DNA from: Anoplolepis gracilipes
Taxonomy: Eukaryota; Arthropoda; Insecta; Hymenoptera; Formicidae
DNA: 64,000 nucleotides
Direction: 5' to 3'
Assembly (NCBI RefSeq): GCF_047496725.1
Contig: NC_132971.1
Span: 1,389,501-1,453,500 of the forward strand
Positions 10,766 through 24,952 of this stretch are shown here, piece by piece (positions within the stretch are counted from its first letter, which is position 1; each line of letters starts with the position of its first letter). The position numbers were made by a program, and so were the translations under genes. Under the pieces are notes generated by a model. It was not told the DNA's origin, searched no databases, and was given only the letters and a program-made list of their open reading frames with translations.

Positions 10766-11743
10766 CCGTGCTGATTACCCTAGGCATCGGTCAATATCTA
10801 TGGTTGCGTACTATCGGAATGTGTGCTAACGGGACCCTCCCGCAATTGGCCAATTGGAAATAAAGTCCCGGAAATTTTTCTGTTCCATAGCCAATCATAT
10901 GAGACACCGTGTTTTCTTTTTTTTTTTTTTACTGAAAATTTTCCATTACTTTTATATAGCGACGGAATTTTGTCAAACAGAAGTAAGATACTGTGCCAGA
11001 CATAAAGGTAGACGGAAATGGACTTATACTATGTTTAAAAAAAAAAAAAAAAATAATAATGCGTCGGATTTTTGTCTATAAAAATATACGTGTACACTTG
11101 ATATTTGTAGTAACGCCATATTGCTTTTCAGCACTTTTGGATTTTGTTCCGGTGTCATATATAAGTAGAGATAGCGCGTCATTGTACTTTATACACTTTA
11201 TACATAGAAATAGAACATTCGGGACTCGGAAGCAGGAGCAGGCAGGAGGCAGGAGCAGACACGAGTGCGCATCTCCCACGGGGACTTTGTATACTCTTAT
11301 CTCGCCGTTTTTCTGATATTCATCATCATGGACGAATCCGACCGCGAGGAGACGGGACACCGGTGGCCACGATACTCGACGCAGTGCGAACAATCGTGAC
11401 TTTTGCGTATACTTTGATGTTTTTTGTGCGGCCACTAACACGCGCGACGATAGTGACGGTTTGACGAAAGTGGGGAGAGAGAGACAGAACGCGCAGAGAT
11501 CGCCCCGAGAACTGTGTTACGTGTTTTTTTTTTCAGTGAGCCTCGTCCGTGTTGTGCTCACGCCATGACGTTGCTGTGAAATCGTATCCCAATAATATCA
11601 ATCCCGATGTTGGCCATAGGATTGTGCCAATGTAACTTTCATGCTTTTAACGAGGAGGAGAGAATCCGGGGCGGCGGCAATTCGTGGATACCGAAGAAAG
11701 CTTCAAACGCGTTTGAAGCTTTCGAGGTCGTATTCATGGAACT

Positions 11744-14700
11744 ATGAACCTGGACTCGTTGTCTTTTACTTTGTCACAAATCAGTTATTTGGTTGCGAAT
11801 TTGAGTAAGAAAAATTACGAGGACAGCTGTCAAGAGATATCGGTCGTAAGTATTATACATTTTATTTTTACTTCGAATTTCCGAGAGAAGTCTCCCTCCC
11901 TCTCCCCCCCCCCCCTCTCTCTCTCTCTCTCTTTCGCTCTCTCTCTTTCAAAAATCCTAGATAATTTTTTCTACGAATCCGTTTCTTCTCTTCCCCCTCC
12001 CCCTTTCCCTTCCCTCCTTTCCCTGGTGCCTCAGCCGTTCTTCATCGCGAGCTTCCGTTCCCCACCCCCTTCCGCTCTTTGTCGTTATACCTTCTGTGAG
12101 ACGCAAACGTAATACATATGTTAATTTAGTGTTTTCCTGCGTTTCCTCGCGATTTTATCGATATTCGGCACCGATATCGACATGTAATCGTGAAAAAAAG
12201 GCGCGTGCTACATCAGCTCGCACGCGTTTTCACGCAGCGTCTCGCAGGTATTTTGAGAGCAATCCTCTCCTGCTCGTCCAACACCGATACAATATTTAGT
12301 TTATGTTTAGTTTCTTCGCTAACACATCGTTTCCAAATGCTAGATTGATTTTTTTTTTTCTTATGCTTATCGACGTGTTGTGTTTACTTCCGTTTTATAT
12401 CTTAACCTCGTATAAACAGGCTTTTTTTATTCTCTCGTCTAAGATCACGACACATGTGCAAATCTGTTACTTTATCGAGATTTTTTGGAAAATACAATTT
12501 TAATACAAAAGTATAAATTATTTCTAACACATTAAAATTTTAAATATAAATTATAATTAAAGTATACATATGAAACAGAGTGCTGTGATGCATGTATTAT
12601 TGTTAAAGTTGTTAAAGTTGTTAAAGTTCAAAGATATTTAAGTAATTGTGCTTTAATTCTGATCCCTTTATAGTTGGTGCAGTGGAATGGTCTAGAAGCA
12701 GACCGACATTTCTTGCGCTGTCTGATCTCGTGCGTTGACTTTTCTAAAGGTGAACTGTCAGAGTCGAGCGCGAAAGATTATTTCCAAGCAAAGTTACTGA
12801 AGCAAGAGTGTAACAGTTTACTGAGCAAACCTTCTTTTATATCTAACCTGTGCTTTGCTATAGATAATCCTTTACATCAGCAAAAGGTATTTATTCACAA
12901 TTATATAATATATTATTGTTATTAAAAATGAATTTTACAAAGAGTGTATATACTAATCCTTTTGTATGTTTCTTTTCAGTCATTGAATCCCTCTCCAAAG
13001 TTTTTTGTTAATTTAAAAAAAACACTCGGCTTAACCTTGGTGCAGGAGGTTGCCTTTGCGATTGCGTTACAGCATTCAGAAAATACAGAAATCCGTTTGT
13101 TAGCTTTAGAGCATACTCAGAAGCAGCTGCCTGAATTAATAAAGAATTATATAAACTCTGAAACAAGTAACAAACATCACGAGGGTGGTCTGCACGATTC
13201 TTTGCCTCAAGTTTTGCAGTTAATACTTAGCCAGGTTTTTCATACTAGCAATCCTTATAATTTACCCGTCGAGGCAAAAGAAAAATTTGTTCAAAACCTT
13301 CGGCGCGATTTTCCCCGTGAACTGGTACCAGTGGTGTTAGCACCATTCTTGTATCCAGGAGACGGGGAACCACAGTTCAAGATCGAGTTCAATATGGCTG
13401 TTAATCAAATGGTAAATCGATATTCATTTTATCGTCAATAATTAAAATCAACGTTGCCAAATATTATATATTTATCCTTTTTTTTTTTTGTTTTTTTTTT
13501 TTTTTTTTTTTTTGTTTTTTTTTTGTTTTGTTTCAGGATAACAATACTTTGGTAGAGTTGATTATGGAATTAGGATATAGCTTTACCAGTAGTGTGGACG
13601 AATGTCGATCGTCATTGGCGGGTTTAGGCGCGAGGGAAATATCGCCAGCATGCGTTGCTCGCGTGTTGGCGCATATGGCACGTAGTTGTAGCAACCTCGA
13701 AGATGCTGGAGGTTTGCAATCGTTTTGGGGTAATTCGGCCACCTCGCAGGACTCGAATAAGGATAAACCATCGGACAGTACCATCCCCACGACATGGAAC
13801 GTCGAAGTGTTTATTCAAACTTTAAAAGAAATGGTAAGTTTGTATCATGTGTGTTTGTTATAATTGGCACAAACTTGTTTACTTTTCGGGTTGTTACTAT
13901 TTTTTGATAGTTTGCTGAAAAATGAAACAAGAATGCTAGTTAGTTTTTAACTTTTAGTCTCAAATAAGATTTAAAACTTGCTTGCTTAAAAAATTGAGGA
14001 AAAAAATTGGTTTTATAATTGAGAAACATTTATATTACATATATGCATGTTTTTATACGTGTACTTTTTGTTAAAATAATAAACTTACTTATCTTTTAAA
14101 TATATTTTCTATATAATTTAAATCATGTAATGTAGCTACAAATCTCATGTCTTTACATTTCAGCAATCTACATTATCTTGGAACGATGTCATAGTGAAGT
14201 TGGACCACCCAGAGTTTATTATCAAGGATAGACAAGGTTTAAGCTTATTGATTACGGGTCTCAAACTAGGTCTCCAACATCAGGGATATCCGCCCGATAT
14301 GTTTCCCGTCGAGCTATTTTATCGACACTGGGATAATGTAGAGGGTCAATTTTCTCTGATTCAACAAATTCTTAAGTGTCCGGATATATTTTGTTTCGCC
14401 GACTATCCATATCATTCGGTAACTGTCGATGTATTGAAGGCAGCTCCTGAGAGCGATAGCAAGGAAGGACAAACGTGGCGATCCCTGAATATAGTTGAAT
14501 TGCTTTTGCATATGGCCGAGAGAGGCTTGTATAATTCTGTACAGGAAATATTTAAGTGGCCAGTGCAACACTGCCCGGACGTGCTCGTCTTGGCGTTGTT
14601 ACAAATAAATCCACCACTTACGTTACTGAGACAGGAACTCTTTACCACATTATTACCGATCTTTCTCGGCAATCACCCAAATTCTGCTGTGATACTGCAC

Positions 14701-17700
14701 CACGCATGGCATGCCAATAACACTAAGATAAAGACTATTATAATGCACGCCATGGCAGATTGGTATACACGCGGTGATCACGATCAAACAAGATTGTCTC
14801 GAATTCTCGATGTTGCGCAAGACTTAAAGGCTCTTTCCGCCTTATTAAATTCGCAATCTTTCCCATTCGTCATTGATCTCGCCTGTTTGGCGTCCCGGCG
14901 AGAATATTTAAAACTGGAAAAATGGCTGACAGATAAAATTAGAGATCACGGAGAAGTTTTTGTTGCTGCGTGCGTCAAGTTCCTGCAACGACGATGTCCT
15001 CAAGTCATGGGTCCTGGTATAAAGGAAGATCCTACAGTTCCCAAAGCGAGTCAGTTACCACAGGAAACTCTCACTACAATATTGGCTTGTTTGCAAGTTT
15101 GCGCTGGGTATGCTTTCTTTCAAACTTTTATATAATTTATCACTGTCTAATTTTCTAATGTGCAAATTATATCTGATCTTTCCATTTTCATGTACTATAG
15201 AAGTGTCTCGCAAGAACTCTCAGAATTGATAATGACGATGGTGCAGAATTGCAGTCTAATGTTGAGTAAGAGTACTATGAACAGACCACCACCGCCAGGA
15301 GTTTTGAGACATCGAGGATTAGAACCGTTTAATCCAGCAACTTTGGGAAGCCAGGTATTTTAAAACTGTCTTTTTTCTCTAGTTAGTATTCTGTTCATGT
15401 TTAAAGTTTTCTTATAATTTTTTAAATTATTTAATTATGCTATTTTAAGATACGTTGATGTTATATATTTATTTACTCTTCAAGCATACAAGCTAAGAAG
15501 GAGACTTGGTTTACAAAAGACAGTCTATTTATCCATCTATCCATACTTACATTTATTTACAATCAAATATCCTCCTATCTCTATCAAAACAATACAAAAG
15601 TAAATAATTAACTAACTAGCTAGATATGTAAATAAATAATCTAATCTAATCTCATTTGTAGAATAAATCACAGTCTCAATCACAATCTTCTTGTGAGAAC
15701 TGACCTTTTCTCTTTCTTAATTCTTTTTCTTTCTATAACCTTTTTAATATTTTACTTTTCTTCTCATCCAATTCATCGCTAAATACTCTTGCTATTCTAT
15801 CATCACTATCTTCACCTGATTCTTTGAACCATTTATTCGCCCTCACACATTCTGTCATAATGTTCTATATTATCTCATCCTATGTTATAAAATTTACAGA
15901 CTTTACTCTCATCACCTAACTAATACTTATTATATTCTTCCAAATTTCTTTATCTTTATCAGAGCTCTTATTTCATCCCCATACATATAACTAATTTAGA
16001 ATTTCTTACCTCAAATATTTGTGCTTTTTTACCTCCATTTCTATCACTTTATATCTCTTATTATATTTTGCTTCCCTTACTCTCGCATCTTCTATTTGTC
16101 TTTGAATATCTAACTCTCTCTCCCTTATACTACTCTCTAAATTTACATCATCATGTCTCATATCTTCTATTGCCTTTATATTGCCTCCAACCTTTACTAT
16201 TATAATATCGTTGCCTTTTTCCACTATACAACTCTTTCTTTATCATATACTCTTTTTTTTCACCCTACATTTCTTAATAAAACAATTATCCTCCTTTTCT
16301 CGAACCTTTTGATCGAATTTCATGGCTCTAATACTCACATTTTAATTTTATCAAACCTAACTCTCTCCGCATTACATATCTCGGTGTACAAAAATCCAAC
16401 TTAAAAAGCTACCTAACTTAATCCAACATTATTTTTTCTAACTCCTTTTCTTCCCATCCCCAAATTTCCACCCCATATGCTATTATACTCTGTACCAAAT
16501 ATTTATACAACATCTATCTTCTGCAGAAGTCATCCTTACATATCCCCTTTCCTAAACCTCATACCCTATTAGTTGCAATTCTACCTTTCCTGCTTAATTC
16601 CTTAATGTGATCTTTATAGATCCCTTTTTCATTAAAAGTAAAATCTAAATATATAAAGCTCTTTACTTTTTCAATTCTTTTGTTTTTCCCCACCACTAAT
16701 TACCTTGATCATTACTCTTACAAGATACATTGATGTTATTTTCCAGTTATTTTCCTCGAAACAAGTGGACCCCCTTGGAAATCTTAGCTCGAGTCTCGCT
16801 ACTATGGGTCTTGGCACAGGTCTTGGACCTCCAAGTAGTTCCACGTTCAATTTGCCTGGTGCTTTAGGACCTCTAGTTTCAGCACCCGGTTCTCCCTCGC
16901 GACTCATGGGACCTTCTCCGAGTCCATTTCCCATGTTGCCTTTATCTTCGCAACTACACTCGGGTCCGGTTGGTACTCAAGGACCATCCGTGCTTCCCGG
17001 TGGTACGATAGGTGGATTGGGACGTCTTGGACCACCAACCGGCATCGAGAAAGCGAGGATTCCGGAAACCTCAAATCTATTCCCGGACATGGGACAAAAT
17101 GTATCCAAAGAGGTCGAAGACGAGGCAAATAGCTATTTTCAACGTATATACAATCATCCGCCGCACCCAACTTTGTCGATCGATGAGGTGCTCGATATGT
17201 TAAAAAAATTTCAAGATTCCGGTAGTAGACGAGAAAGAGAGGTGTTTAACTGTATGTTACGAAATTTATTTGAGGAGTATAGATTTTTCCCGCAATATCC
17301 CGAGAAAGAATTGCAAATAACGGCGCAATTGTTTGGTGGAATTATCGAGAGGGGCCTCGTTAATAGTTATATGACGCTCGGCTTGGCACTGAGGTTTGTC
17401 CTCGACGCGCTTAAGAAACCAGAGGGTAGCAAAATGTACTATTTTGGCATAACGGCCCTAGATCGATTCAAGAGCCGTTTGAAAGATTACCAAACATACT
17501 GCGAACATGTTAGAACAATTCCGCATTTCAATGAATTTCCGCCGCATCTGATAGAGTATATAGAATACGGACTGCAAGGACAGGAGCCGCCGTCGAGACC
17601 TCAAGGTCCAGTTCTTCCAAAAACTTTGGCGGCTATGTTGGCTCCGGTCACGACTCCGTACAAGACCATGACTACGACTACCATCACAACTAGCACTACA

Positions 17701-20700
17701 CAAGCGAAACCGTCCACGACCCCGACTACATCTCTTTCGGCTAGAGTAAGTTTAATAAATAAAACTTGATATCTTTTTGGTATAATAATTCCATTTCATA
17801 ATACGAAGCATTTATTTCTCTCGCAGCCTTCCATGCCTTCGGTCGCCAATGCAACTAATATCGATACGTTGCTCGTGGCGACAGATAAAGAGGAAAAAAT
17901 CACGACGCCGCCAGAAGCTTTGCAAGACAAAACGGCTTTCATTTTCAATAATCTTAGTCAATTAAATCTGCAACAAAAATGTGACGAAATTCGTGAGATT
18001 GTCACAGAGGAATATTGGCCATGGATGGCGCAATATCTAGTAATGAAACGTGCCAGTATAGAATTGAATTTTCATGCTCTATATTCGAATTTCCTGGATT
18101 GTATAAAATTACCTGAAGTTAATAAAATGGTCACGAGAGAGACATTTCGAAATATTAAGGTAGGTAGAGTGACGTTATTCTGCGCTATCCTTGTATGATA
18201 GTTGGTAATAAATAAATAAGGGGATCTCTAGAGAGATTCTAGCTCATTATTATTTCACTGTATCATTTGCTGTATTTAAAAACAAGAATTTACAAGTCTT
18301 TTACAATCTATGAAGTTGAGAATTTTTCTTGTGAGATTTTATATAACTTTTATTTCTTTTTAGGTTCTCTTACGAAGCGATAAAGGAATAGCTAATTTCT
18401 CGGATCGATCACTATTAAAGAATTTAGGACACTGGCTTGGAATGTTAACTCTCGGCAGAAATAAGCCTATTTTACAGGTATATCCTTAGCAGTGCAAACA
18501 CCATGTATATTATATAGTGTCGTCATGTATGTATTTTATAAATTTTATCAAATTTTCATTACCTAACAGATAGACATCGATCTAAAAAGTTTACTCGTTG
18601 AAGCATATCACAAAGGGCAACAAGAACTACTTTATGTAGTGCCCTTTGTCGCAAAAGTACTTGAGAGTTGTGCGAAAAGTCGGGTCTTTCGTCCACCCAA
18701 TCCTTGGACTATGGCGATTATGAATGTTCTAGCTGAACTACATCAAGAACCTGATCTGAAATTAAATTTAAAGTTCGAGATAGAAGTACTTTGCAAGAAT
18801 CTGAGCATCGATGTCGGGGTAAGAGAGCCATGTATTTGGTTTTGCAACAGCGTATAATTCGGGTTCGATTCGACATATAAAATTTAAAATCTATTTTTGG
18901 CTCTGCGTAGGAACTAAAACCGGTCATTTACTTGAAAGATCCTGAAAAATTGCGTAATTTAGAGTATCAGTTATCGCACCCGAACAAGAAAGCAGAACCT
19001 CCTAGCAATCAACAGCAATCTCAGGGGCCTATAGAGGAATTAGTTGGACCTACAACGAGTGCTGGCACTGTCATCAATCCTCAATCCGCGCCACCCGTGA
19101 ATACAACACCCTCGTTGCCCACTGGCGGTGCGCCTGAACCACGATTCAATTATATGGATATATCTGTGACAGGCATCGCCAATATATCGCAGCACATTAC
19201 TATCAACAATCAAGTACGAAGAAGTTGTTCTATTGACATTTTTATTATCGTTCTTCTCTACTTCTTTTGAATTTATCTCTCTTCTTTATTATTCTTTTTT
19301 CTTCTCTCGACAAAAAGTATCTCTTTTCAAATTTAGCTTCTTATGATTAACAATTATAATAATATAATTAACAATTATAATATATAATTATAATTAACAA
19401 TTTTAAAAAGGTACAAATTACAAGTTGTTTCTTATATTGATTTCAGTTGCCGCTATTCCAAACGCATCCTCATCTGAAACAGTTTGTTCGCCCAGCAGTT
19501 GAAAGAGCTATTCAAGAATGGATTCATCCTGTTGTTGATAGATCCATCAAGATAGCTCTTACAACTAGCGAACAGATAGTGAAAAAAGATTTCGCATTAG
19601 ATCCTGAAGAACTACGGATACGAACGGCTGGGCGTAACATGGTGCGCAATTTAACCGCTGGCATGGCTATGATCACTTGTCGCGATCAAGTAAGTCTATA
19701 CAAATTATTAATGAAAAAACTGCAGCAAAGAGATTTTGATAAAATTAAGCAATTTTATTTAATTTAAGGTATTATATATATATATATATATATAATAATT
19801 TATTATACAATAGTTAGATAATTAATATGTATAATAAATATATAAGAAACATGATTGATTCTAAAATTGAAGAATGAATAATTTTAAATTTGCAAACTGA
19901 TTTATAAAAAAAACTTAAATAATACTAAGAATTTTAATAATATTAAAAAGAAATTTGTGAAAAAAATGTTCCATACTTACTTAATAATCAAAAATATAAT
20001 TACATGTTAATGCTTAAAACTGCAAATAAATTATGTGACAATATCGAATTAATCTTTTACTCTTTCGTGCATAGATTCTGGCATCTATCAGTACGAATTT
20101 AAAACAAGCCTTGCTCACGGCATTGATTGGTACGACTCCACAGCAAAAGGAACTTGCCGAGCAAGCAGCGAATGTAGTTGCCGCTGATAACATGGAACTC
20201 GCGTGCGCATTCGTACAGAAGACTGCTATCGAGAAAGCGATACCCGAAATGGACAAACGGCTAATAAGCGAGATGGAACTGCGGAAAATCGCTCGACAAG
20301 AGGGCCGACGATACTGCGATCCTCTCGCTAAGTATCAAGCCGAGCGGATGCCGGAACAGATCCGATTGAAAGTTGGTGGCGTGACACCACAGCAGATGGC
20401 AGTTTATGAAGAATTTGCAAGAAATATTCCAGGATTCCTACCGCTCTCCGAACGAGATACACAAGCATTATTCATGCCGAAACCTATCAATGTAATAATT
20501 CATATTTTTTACATGTTTTGTAAAACAGAAAAAATTATCTAATCGAAAGATTTATGAGATAGAATCTTTCGCTCTTGATTTTTTCTCATTTCTTCTTTCT
20601 AACTTTATTTCAAAGGAGACTCCCGTCACCGCGTTCACGCCTAATTCGGCCGTGGCAGTTGCTACGGCGCAACAAGTAGCAGCTTACGCAGCGGCTGTTA

Positions 20701-23700
20701 GCAATGACGAGGTGGGCGCTATGCTGGAAAAATTAGCCGCGGAAGCGGAACTCTTGTTGGCTGCTGTAGGACCTGCTGCGCCTCCACCGCAGCACGCTGC
20801 CCTTCATAGTCTTCTGGAATCGATTATTCTGACCAGAAGATCAAGAGATGCCGGTGCCGCTATGACATTATTGAAAAAAGTTAGTTACTCAATATATATT
20901 ATAAACTTGTGATATTCAGTCGATCAAGTCGTGACATAAAATGAGACTTATTTGGTAATTTATAACTCTTCCAGGCCGTCGAAGGTTTGTTAGATGGGCC
21001 TATCATTTCTAGCGGTGTTATCGAGTCGGAGAATCTTATACAACGCTATCGAGAACTGCACTTGCGCATCTTAAAATGTCTTCAGGATCCACGTGCATAC
21101 GGCATGCAGTGGACCAATAAACATGTGACTCGTTTTTTAACAGAGTGTAGAGAAGAATTTCGGTATAATTTTGAAGCCGTGGATTATCTCATAAGGTATT
21201 GGATTACGCTAATTCACATGATTTTTAAAGATATTTAAAATACTTTAATTAATTGTGTACCTTATTACTTTGCAGGTCTCATTTGATCAGTCTTCCACAA
21301 TACGACGTAGCTTTAGCGCAAGCTATGGAGGCAGGAAACGCCATGGCAACAGCATTTGCCATGCAATTGGTTCAGCTATATTTGATTGATGAGAGACAAG
21401 CGACTCATGTTACCGAGACTGATTTGTTCCATACGATTGAAATATTGGCTCGAATGGCACATCACAGAACACCACCAGAAGGGTATTGCTATAAATATTA
21501 GCTTTGAAAAAAACAGAATGTTTGTTAGGATCTGTTTCCGTTTAAACCAGATTTATTCAGAGACTTGGTTTTTTTTAAATAGATATCTATTTCTTTTTGA
21601 CATATAATACTACATTTTTCCTTCTGTTATTCCCTTTTATTTTTTTATATTTATTTTAATTATTTTCTTTATAAAAAATAATATATCTTAAATGAAGTAC
21701 TCATTTGCTCGCATGCATCTTAAGCATTTATCTTTTAAATAACATTTAAATACTATCTTATCTTAAGAATTCTTGATATTACATTTAAAGTTTTTTCAAT
21801 CGCTAAATTATAATACTAAATTAGAAACAAAGTCATATAGCACTATTGAAGCATATACATAAGATTTATATCGTTTCAGAATCTTACTCTTCAGATTAAC
21901 GAGTCTAGTAGATTCACTGCGTGCCAATCATGATACCGGTGTATTGGTCGACCGAGCTCCAGCGGGACCTACGGCACATATCCATTCTGGAATCCTGCAG
22001 GTGAGAGTAAGTAGATTGTCCAGATTATTTAATCCAAATAGATTATTCCAACAACGATATTCTGTACTTTGAGTTAACGAGATTATCAGTATTTTATTTA
22101 TTAAAAAACATAGAGTAATGACATAACAAGCAAAGTAGACATTTGCATAAATACTGCAGCTTTTGATTATTCAAAATATATAGAATTTCCCCTTGTAATT
22201 ACCGAAAATAATGTTTTTTTTTTTTTTTTATTAAACAGTGATAATCATTTTTAAAAAAAATTACAGAGTATCTTTTTTTTATATCGTAATTACGACCATG
22301 ATTAACGTACGTTGTACGTTTGTTTTATAGGCTCGTGACTTTGACGATCCACCTGGATTGATGGAAAAGACAGAGTATCTGTTGCGTGAATGGGTGCAGA
22401 TGCATCACAGTCCACAGCACGCACGTGATCTCACCAAGGCCTTCGGTATATTTGTGCATCAAATGAATATCCATGGGATCCTTAAGACAGACGATCTCAT
22501 CACGAGATTTTTCAAGCTGAGCACGCAGATGTGCGTCGATCTCTGCTATCGTGCTCTTTCAGAAACCGCGACAGCTCCTTCGATCATGCGTGCTAAATGC
22601 TTTCATTCGTTGGATGCTTTTGTACGTCTAGTAGCACTCTTAGTGAAGCATTCGGGCGACGCCACCAATACGCATACCAAGATTAATCTGTTGAACAAAG
22701 TGCTCGGGATCGTTGCCGGAGTGTTGCTGCAAGATCACGAAATACGCGGTACCGATTTCCAACAGTTACCATATCACAGAATCTTTATCATGCTCTTCCT
22801 GGAATTGTGCGCGCCAGAACCAGTACTGGAGGCTGTGAACTTTCAAGTACTGACAGCCTTTTGTCACACCCTGCATATTTTGCGTCCGGCAAAGGCATCC
22901 GGCTTCTGTTACGCCTGGCTGGAACTAGTCTCACACAGAGTCTTCATAGGGCGTATGCTTGCCATTACGCCACAGCAAAAATGCTGGGGTATGTATGCGC
23001 AGCTTCTCATCGATTTATTCAAGTATCTCGCGCCCTATCTTCGTAACGCGGAGCTGGCGAAGCCCGTGACAAGCCTCTACAAGGGTACACTAAGAGTGTT
23101 GCTGGTGCTGTTGCACGATTTTCCTGAGTTCCTTTGCGACTATCACTATGGATTTTGCGACGTGATACCGCCAAACTGCATACAAATGAGGAATCTGATA
23201 TTGAGCGCTTTCCCAAGAAACATGCGGCTGCCTGATCCATTTACGCCGAATCTGAAGGTTGATATGCTTCAGGAAATAGCGCACGCCCCGCGCGTCCTTA
23301 CCAATTTTGCCTCCACCATACAACCATTAACCTTCAAGAAGGAGCTGGATTCTTATTTAAAAGCTCGCGCGCCGGTCACTTTTTTGTCCGAACTACGAAG
23401 CAATCTGCAAGTATCTCAAGAAGCAGGGGTTCGTTACAACATTCAACTGATGAATGCCCTGGTGCTCTACGTGGGTACACAGGCAATAGCGTTTATTCGC
23501 AGTAAGGGCCACGCTCCTAACATGTCCACCATCGCGCATTCCGCACATATGGACATCTTCCAAAATCTGGCTGTTGATCTCGATACCGAAGGCCGTTACT
23601 TGTTTTTGAACGCTATTGCGAATCAACTGCGGTACCCCAACAGTCACACGCATTACTTTAGCTGCACACTTCTCTACCTGTTTGCTGAAGCGAACACCGA

Positions 23701-24044
23701 AGCGATACAAGAGCAGATCACCAGGGTTCTTCTCGAAAGATTGATTGTTAACAGACCACATCCATGGGGTCTTCTCATTACCTTCATTGAACTGATCAAG
23801 AATCCAACTTACAAATTCTGGTCCCACGAATTTGTACATTGCGCACCAGAGATTGAAAAGTGAGTCTTAGTTTCTCTAATTTAAAGATTTTATTAAATGC
23901 CAAAATAACAATTGTGACGAATAATACTTTCTTTTTTTTTTTAAATTCGACATTTATTATTATTTCAGGTTGTTCGAATCCGTTGCGAGATCGTGTATGG
24001 TACAGAAACAGGTGCCTACCACGGAGACAGAGATCCCGGAGTGA
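11744..24044 (+). CDS. CNOT1: CCR4-NOT transcription complex subunit 1 (2405 aa)
   Basis: Scaffold of the CCR4-NOT deadenylase, which shortens mRNA poly(A) tails in the cytoplasm. Nineteen phase-consistent exons: 11744-11845, 12674-12886, 12980-13411, 13537-13833, 14164-15107, 15201-15354, 16747-17745, 17827-18159, 18364-18477, 18570-18818, 18911-19213, 19447-19689, 20075-20491, 20616-20879, 20975-21195, 21276-21482, 21880-22000, 22331-23859, 23969-24044. It opens MNLDSLSFTLSQISYLV, as in animal CNOT1. Residues about 838-990 (ANSYFQRIYNHPPHP) match the tristetraprolin-binding block. About 1060-1290 is the MIF4G region that binds the CAF1 deadenylase. About 1380-1600 is the CNOT9-binding and connector part. 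Exon 18 (residues 1872-2381) holds the NOT1 superfamily domain that contacts CNOT2/CNOT3. Length is close to the human 2376 aa. Residues about 715-835 are low-complexity Gly/Pro/Leu/Ser. Intron 6 carries a LINE insertion. Confidence 0.96.
13479..13534. repeat. Poly(T) tract at a CNOT1 splice acceptor
   Basis: A run of nearly pure T, broken by a few G, forms an exceptionally long polypyrimidine tract in front of the exon 4 acceptor (13537). Its length is likely to vary between individuals. Confidence 0.85.
15465..16721 (-). mobile_element. Non-LTR retrotransposon (LINE) 3' fragment in CNOT1 intron 6
   Basis: The minus strand between about 16690 and 16300 encodes, with frame breaks, a reverse transcriptase C-terminal segment. 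Readable words are KDHIKELSRKGRIA, DDFCRRW, YKYLVQSIIAYGVEIWGWEE and FCTPRYVMRRELGL, typical of insect LINE RTs. A charged C-terminal tail extends to about 15650. The insert is bounded by an 18-bp direct repeat, AAGATACGTTGATGTTAT at 15447-15464 and a copy with one mismatch at 16722-16739. That fits target-primed insertion. The element is 5'-truncated and full of stops. Confidence 0.8.
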
Positions 24045-24952
24045 TAGAACGTTTCACTTTACACGATCGTTATGTGTACAGTAAGATGAGAATCAATGAC
24101 GACCGAGTATTGCGTGTAAAAAGTTGTTGATGAATGCAGATAAATGTATACTATTGAGTTTAATTTCTTGTGATGGATAGATATCGTACATAAGTGTGTA
24201 TTGATTCATATAGTGTATAAGTGAGACAATTATTGTGGTAATATTTTAATAAAAAAAAAACTTTGACTATATATAGAAAAGAGTGAAAGAGAAAGGAAAA
24301 GTATCCTCAAAAACCCCTTGTACACCTCACTAAATGTGTCTTTCGAGCAATGTATTTCACACTGTGTATTATACACTGTGTATTATACGACGTGTTGTGT
24401 ACACATAACGCAAAAATGTCTACATAATAAAGTGTATCGTGATGAAGCAAGAGTTCACACAAATAACAAATAGTGTTCAACAAATGCAACTACAATAGAC
24501 ATTTCTTGCGTGCGCGCATGTGTGATTAATTATGATTGCGTCTTCGAGTGAATATATATAATAGGTACATAGAATATACAGAGAAATAAAATGTTGCGCA
24601 ATGCGAGATGGATATTTATAGGAAGAATATACATTTTAGAAGGAATAATATTGTTTAAGAATGTACACGCGATACATTTCAAAACCTGTGACATAGTATA
24701 AAGTATTAGTATATACATGAATGTGTGATTTTTTTAAGAGCAAAAATAGTTGCGCAACAAAATGAGAAAGAGAACTGGATAACGGACACAATGTAATTTA
24801 TTTACATGATCCTTTGTCCCAAAGAATCTCTATTGTGATCTTTAGATCTCTCAATGTAGCAATTTTTACGAGCGATTATTAAACGATTTTATTATTAAAT
24901 CTTTTGTTATATACAGAGTTTGTACACATGTTTGAGACGTTTATCATTCAGG
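24045..24952. other. Converging 3' UTRs of CNOT1 and PDPR
   Basis: The gap lies tail to tail between two genes. AATAAA at about 24248-24253, followed by an A run, is a good CNOT1 poly(A) signal about 200 bases after the stop. The rest is AT-rich and shows no ORF of interest. Confidence 0.6.

Larger units (their letters stand above)
10220..11743. other. Intergenic region and CNOT1 promoter / 5' UTR
   Basis: This stretch holds three consecutive perfect hairpins (10521-10765) and then a more GC- and CpG-rich zone from about 11200 to 11740 just before the CNOT1 start codon. That zone probably contains the CNOT1 transcription start and 5' UTR. No TATA box stands out. Short ORFs here (for example 11076-11441 minus) look like chance. 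Confidence 0.5.

Noticed and set aside
11076..11441. Minus-strand ORF of 121 codons in the CNOT1 promoter region
   Set aside because: It lies in GC-richer 5' flank with no domain or splice structure; long ORFs arise easily there.
16006..16224. Minus ORF of 72 codons as a separate gene
   Set aside because: It falls inside the LINE fragment in CNOT1 intron 6 and is part of its charged C-terminal region.
23393..23839. Minus-strand ORF of 148 codons
   Set aside because: Antisense shadow of the long, highly conserved CNOT1 exon 18.
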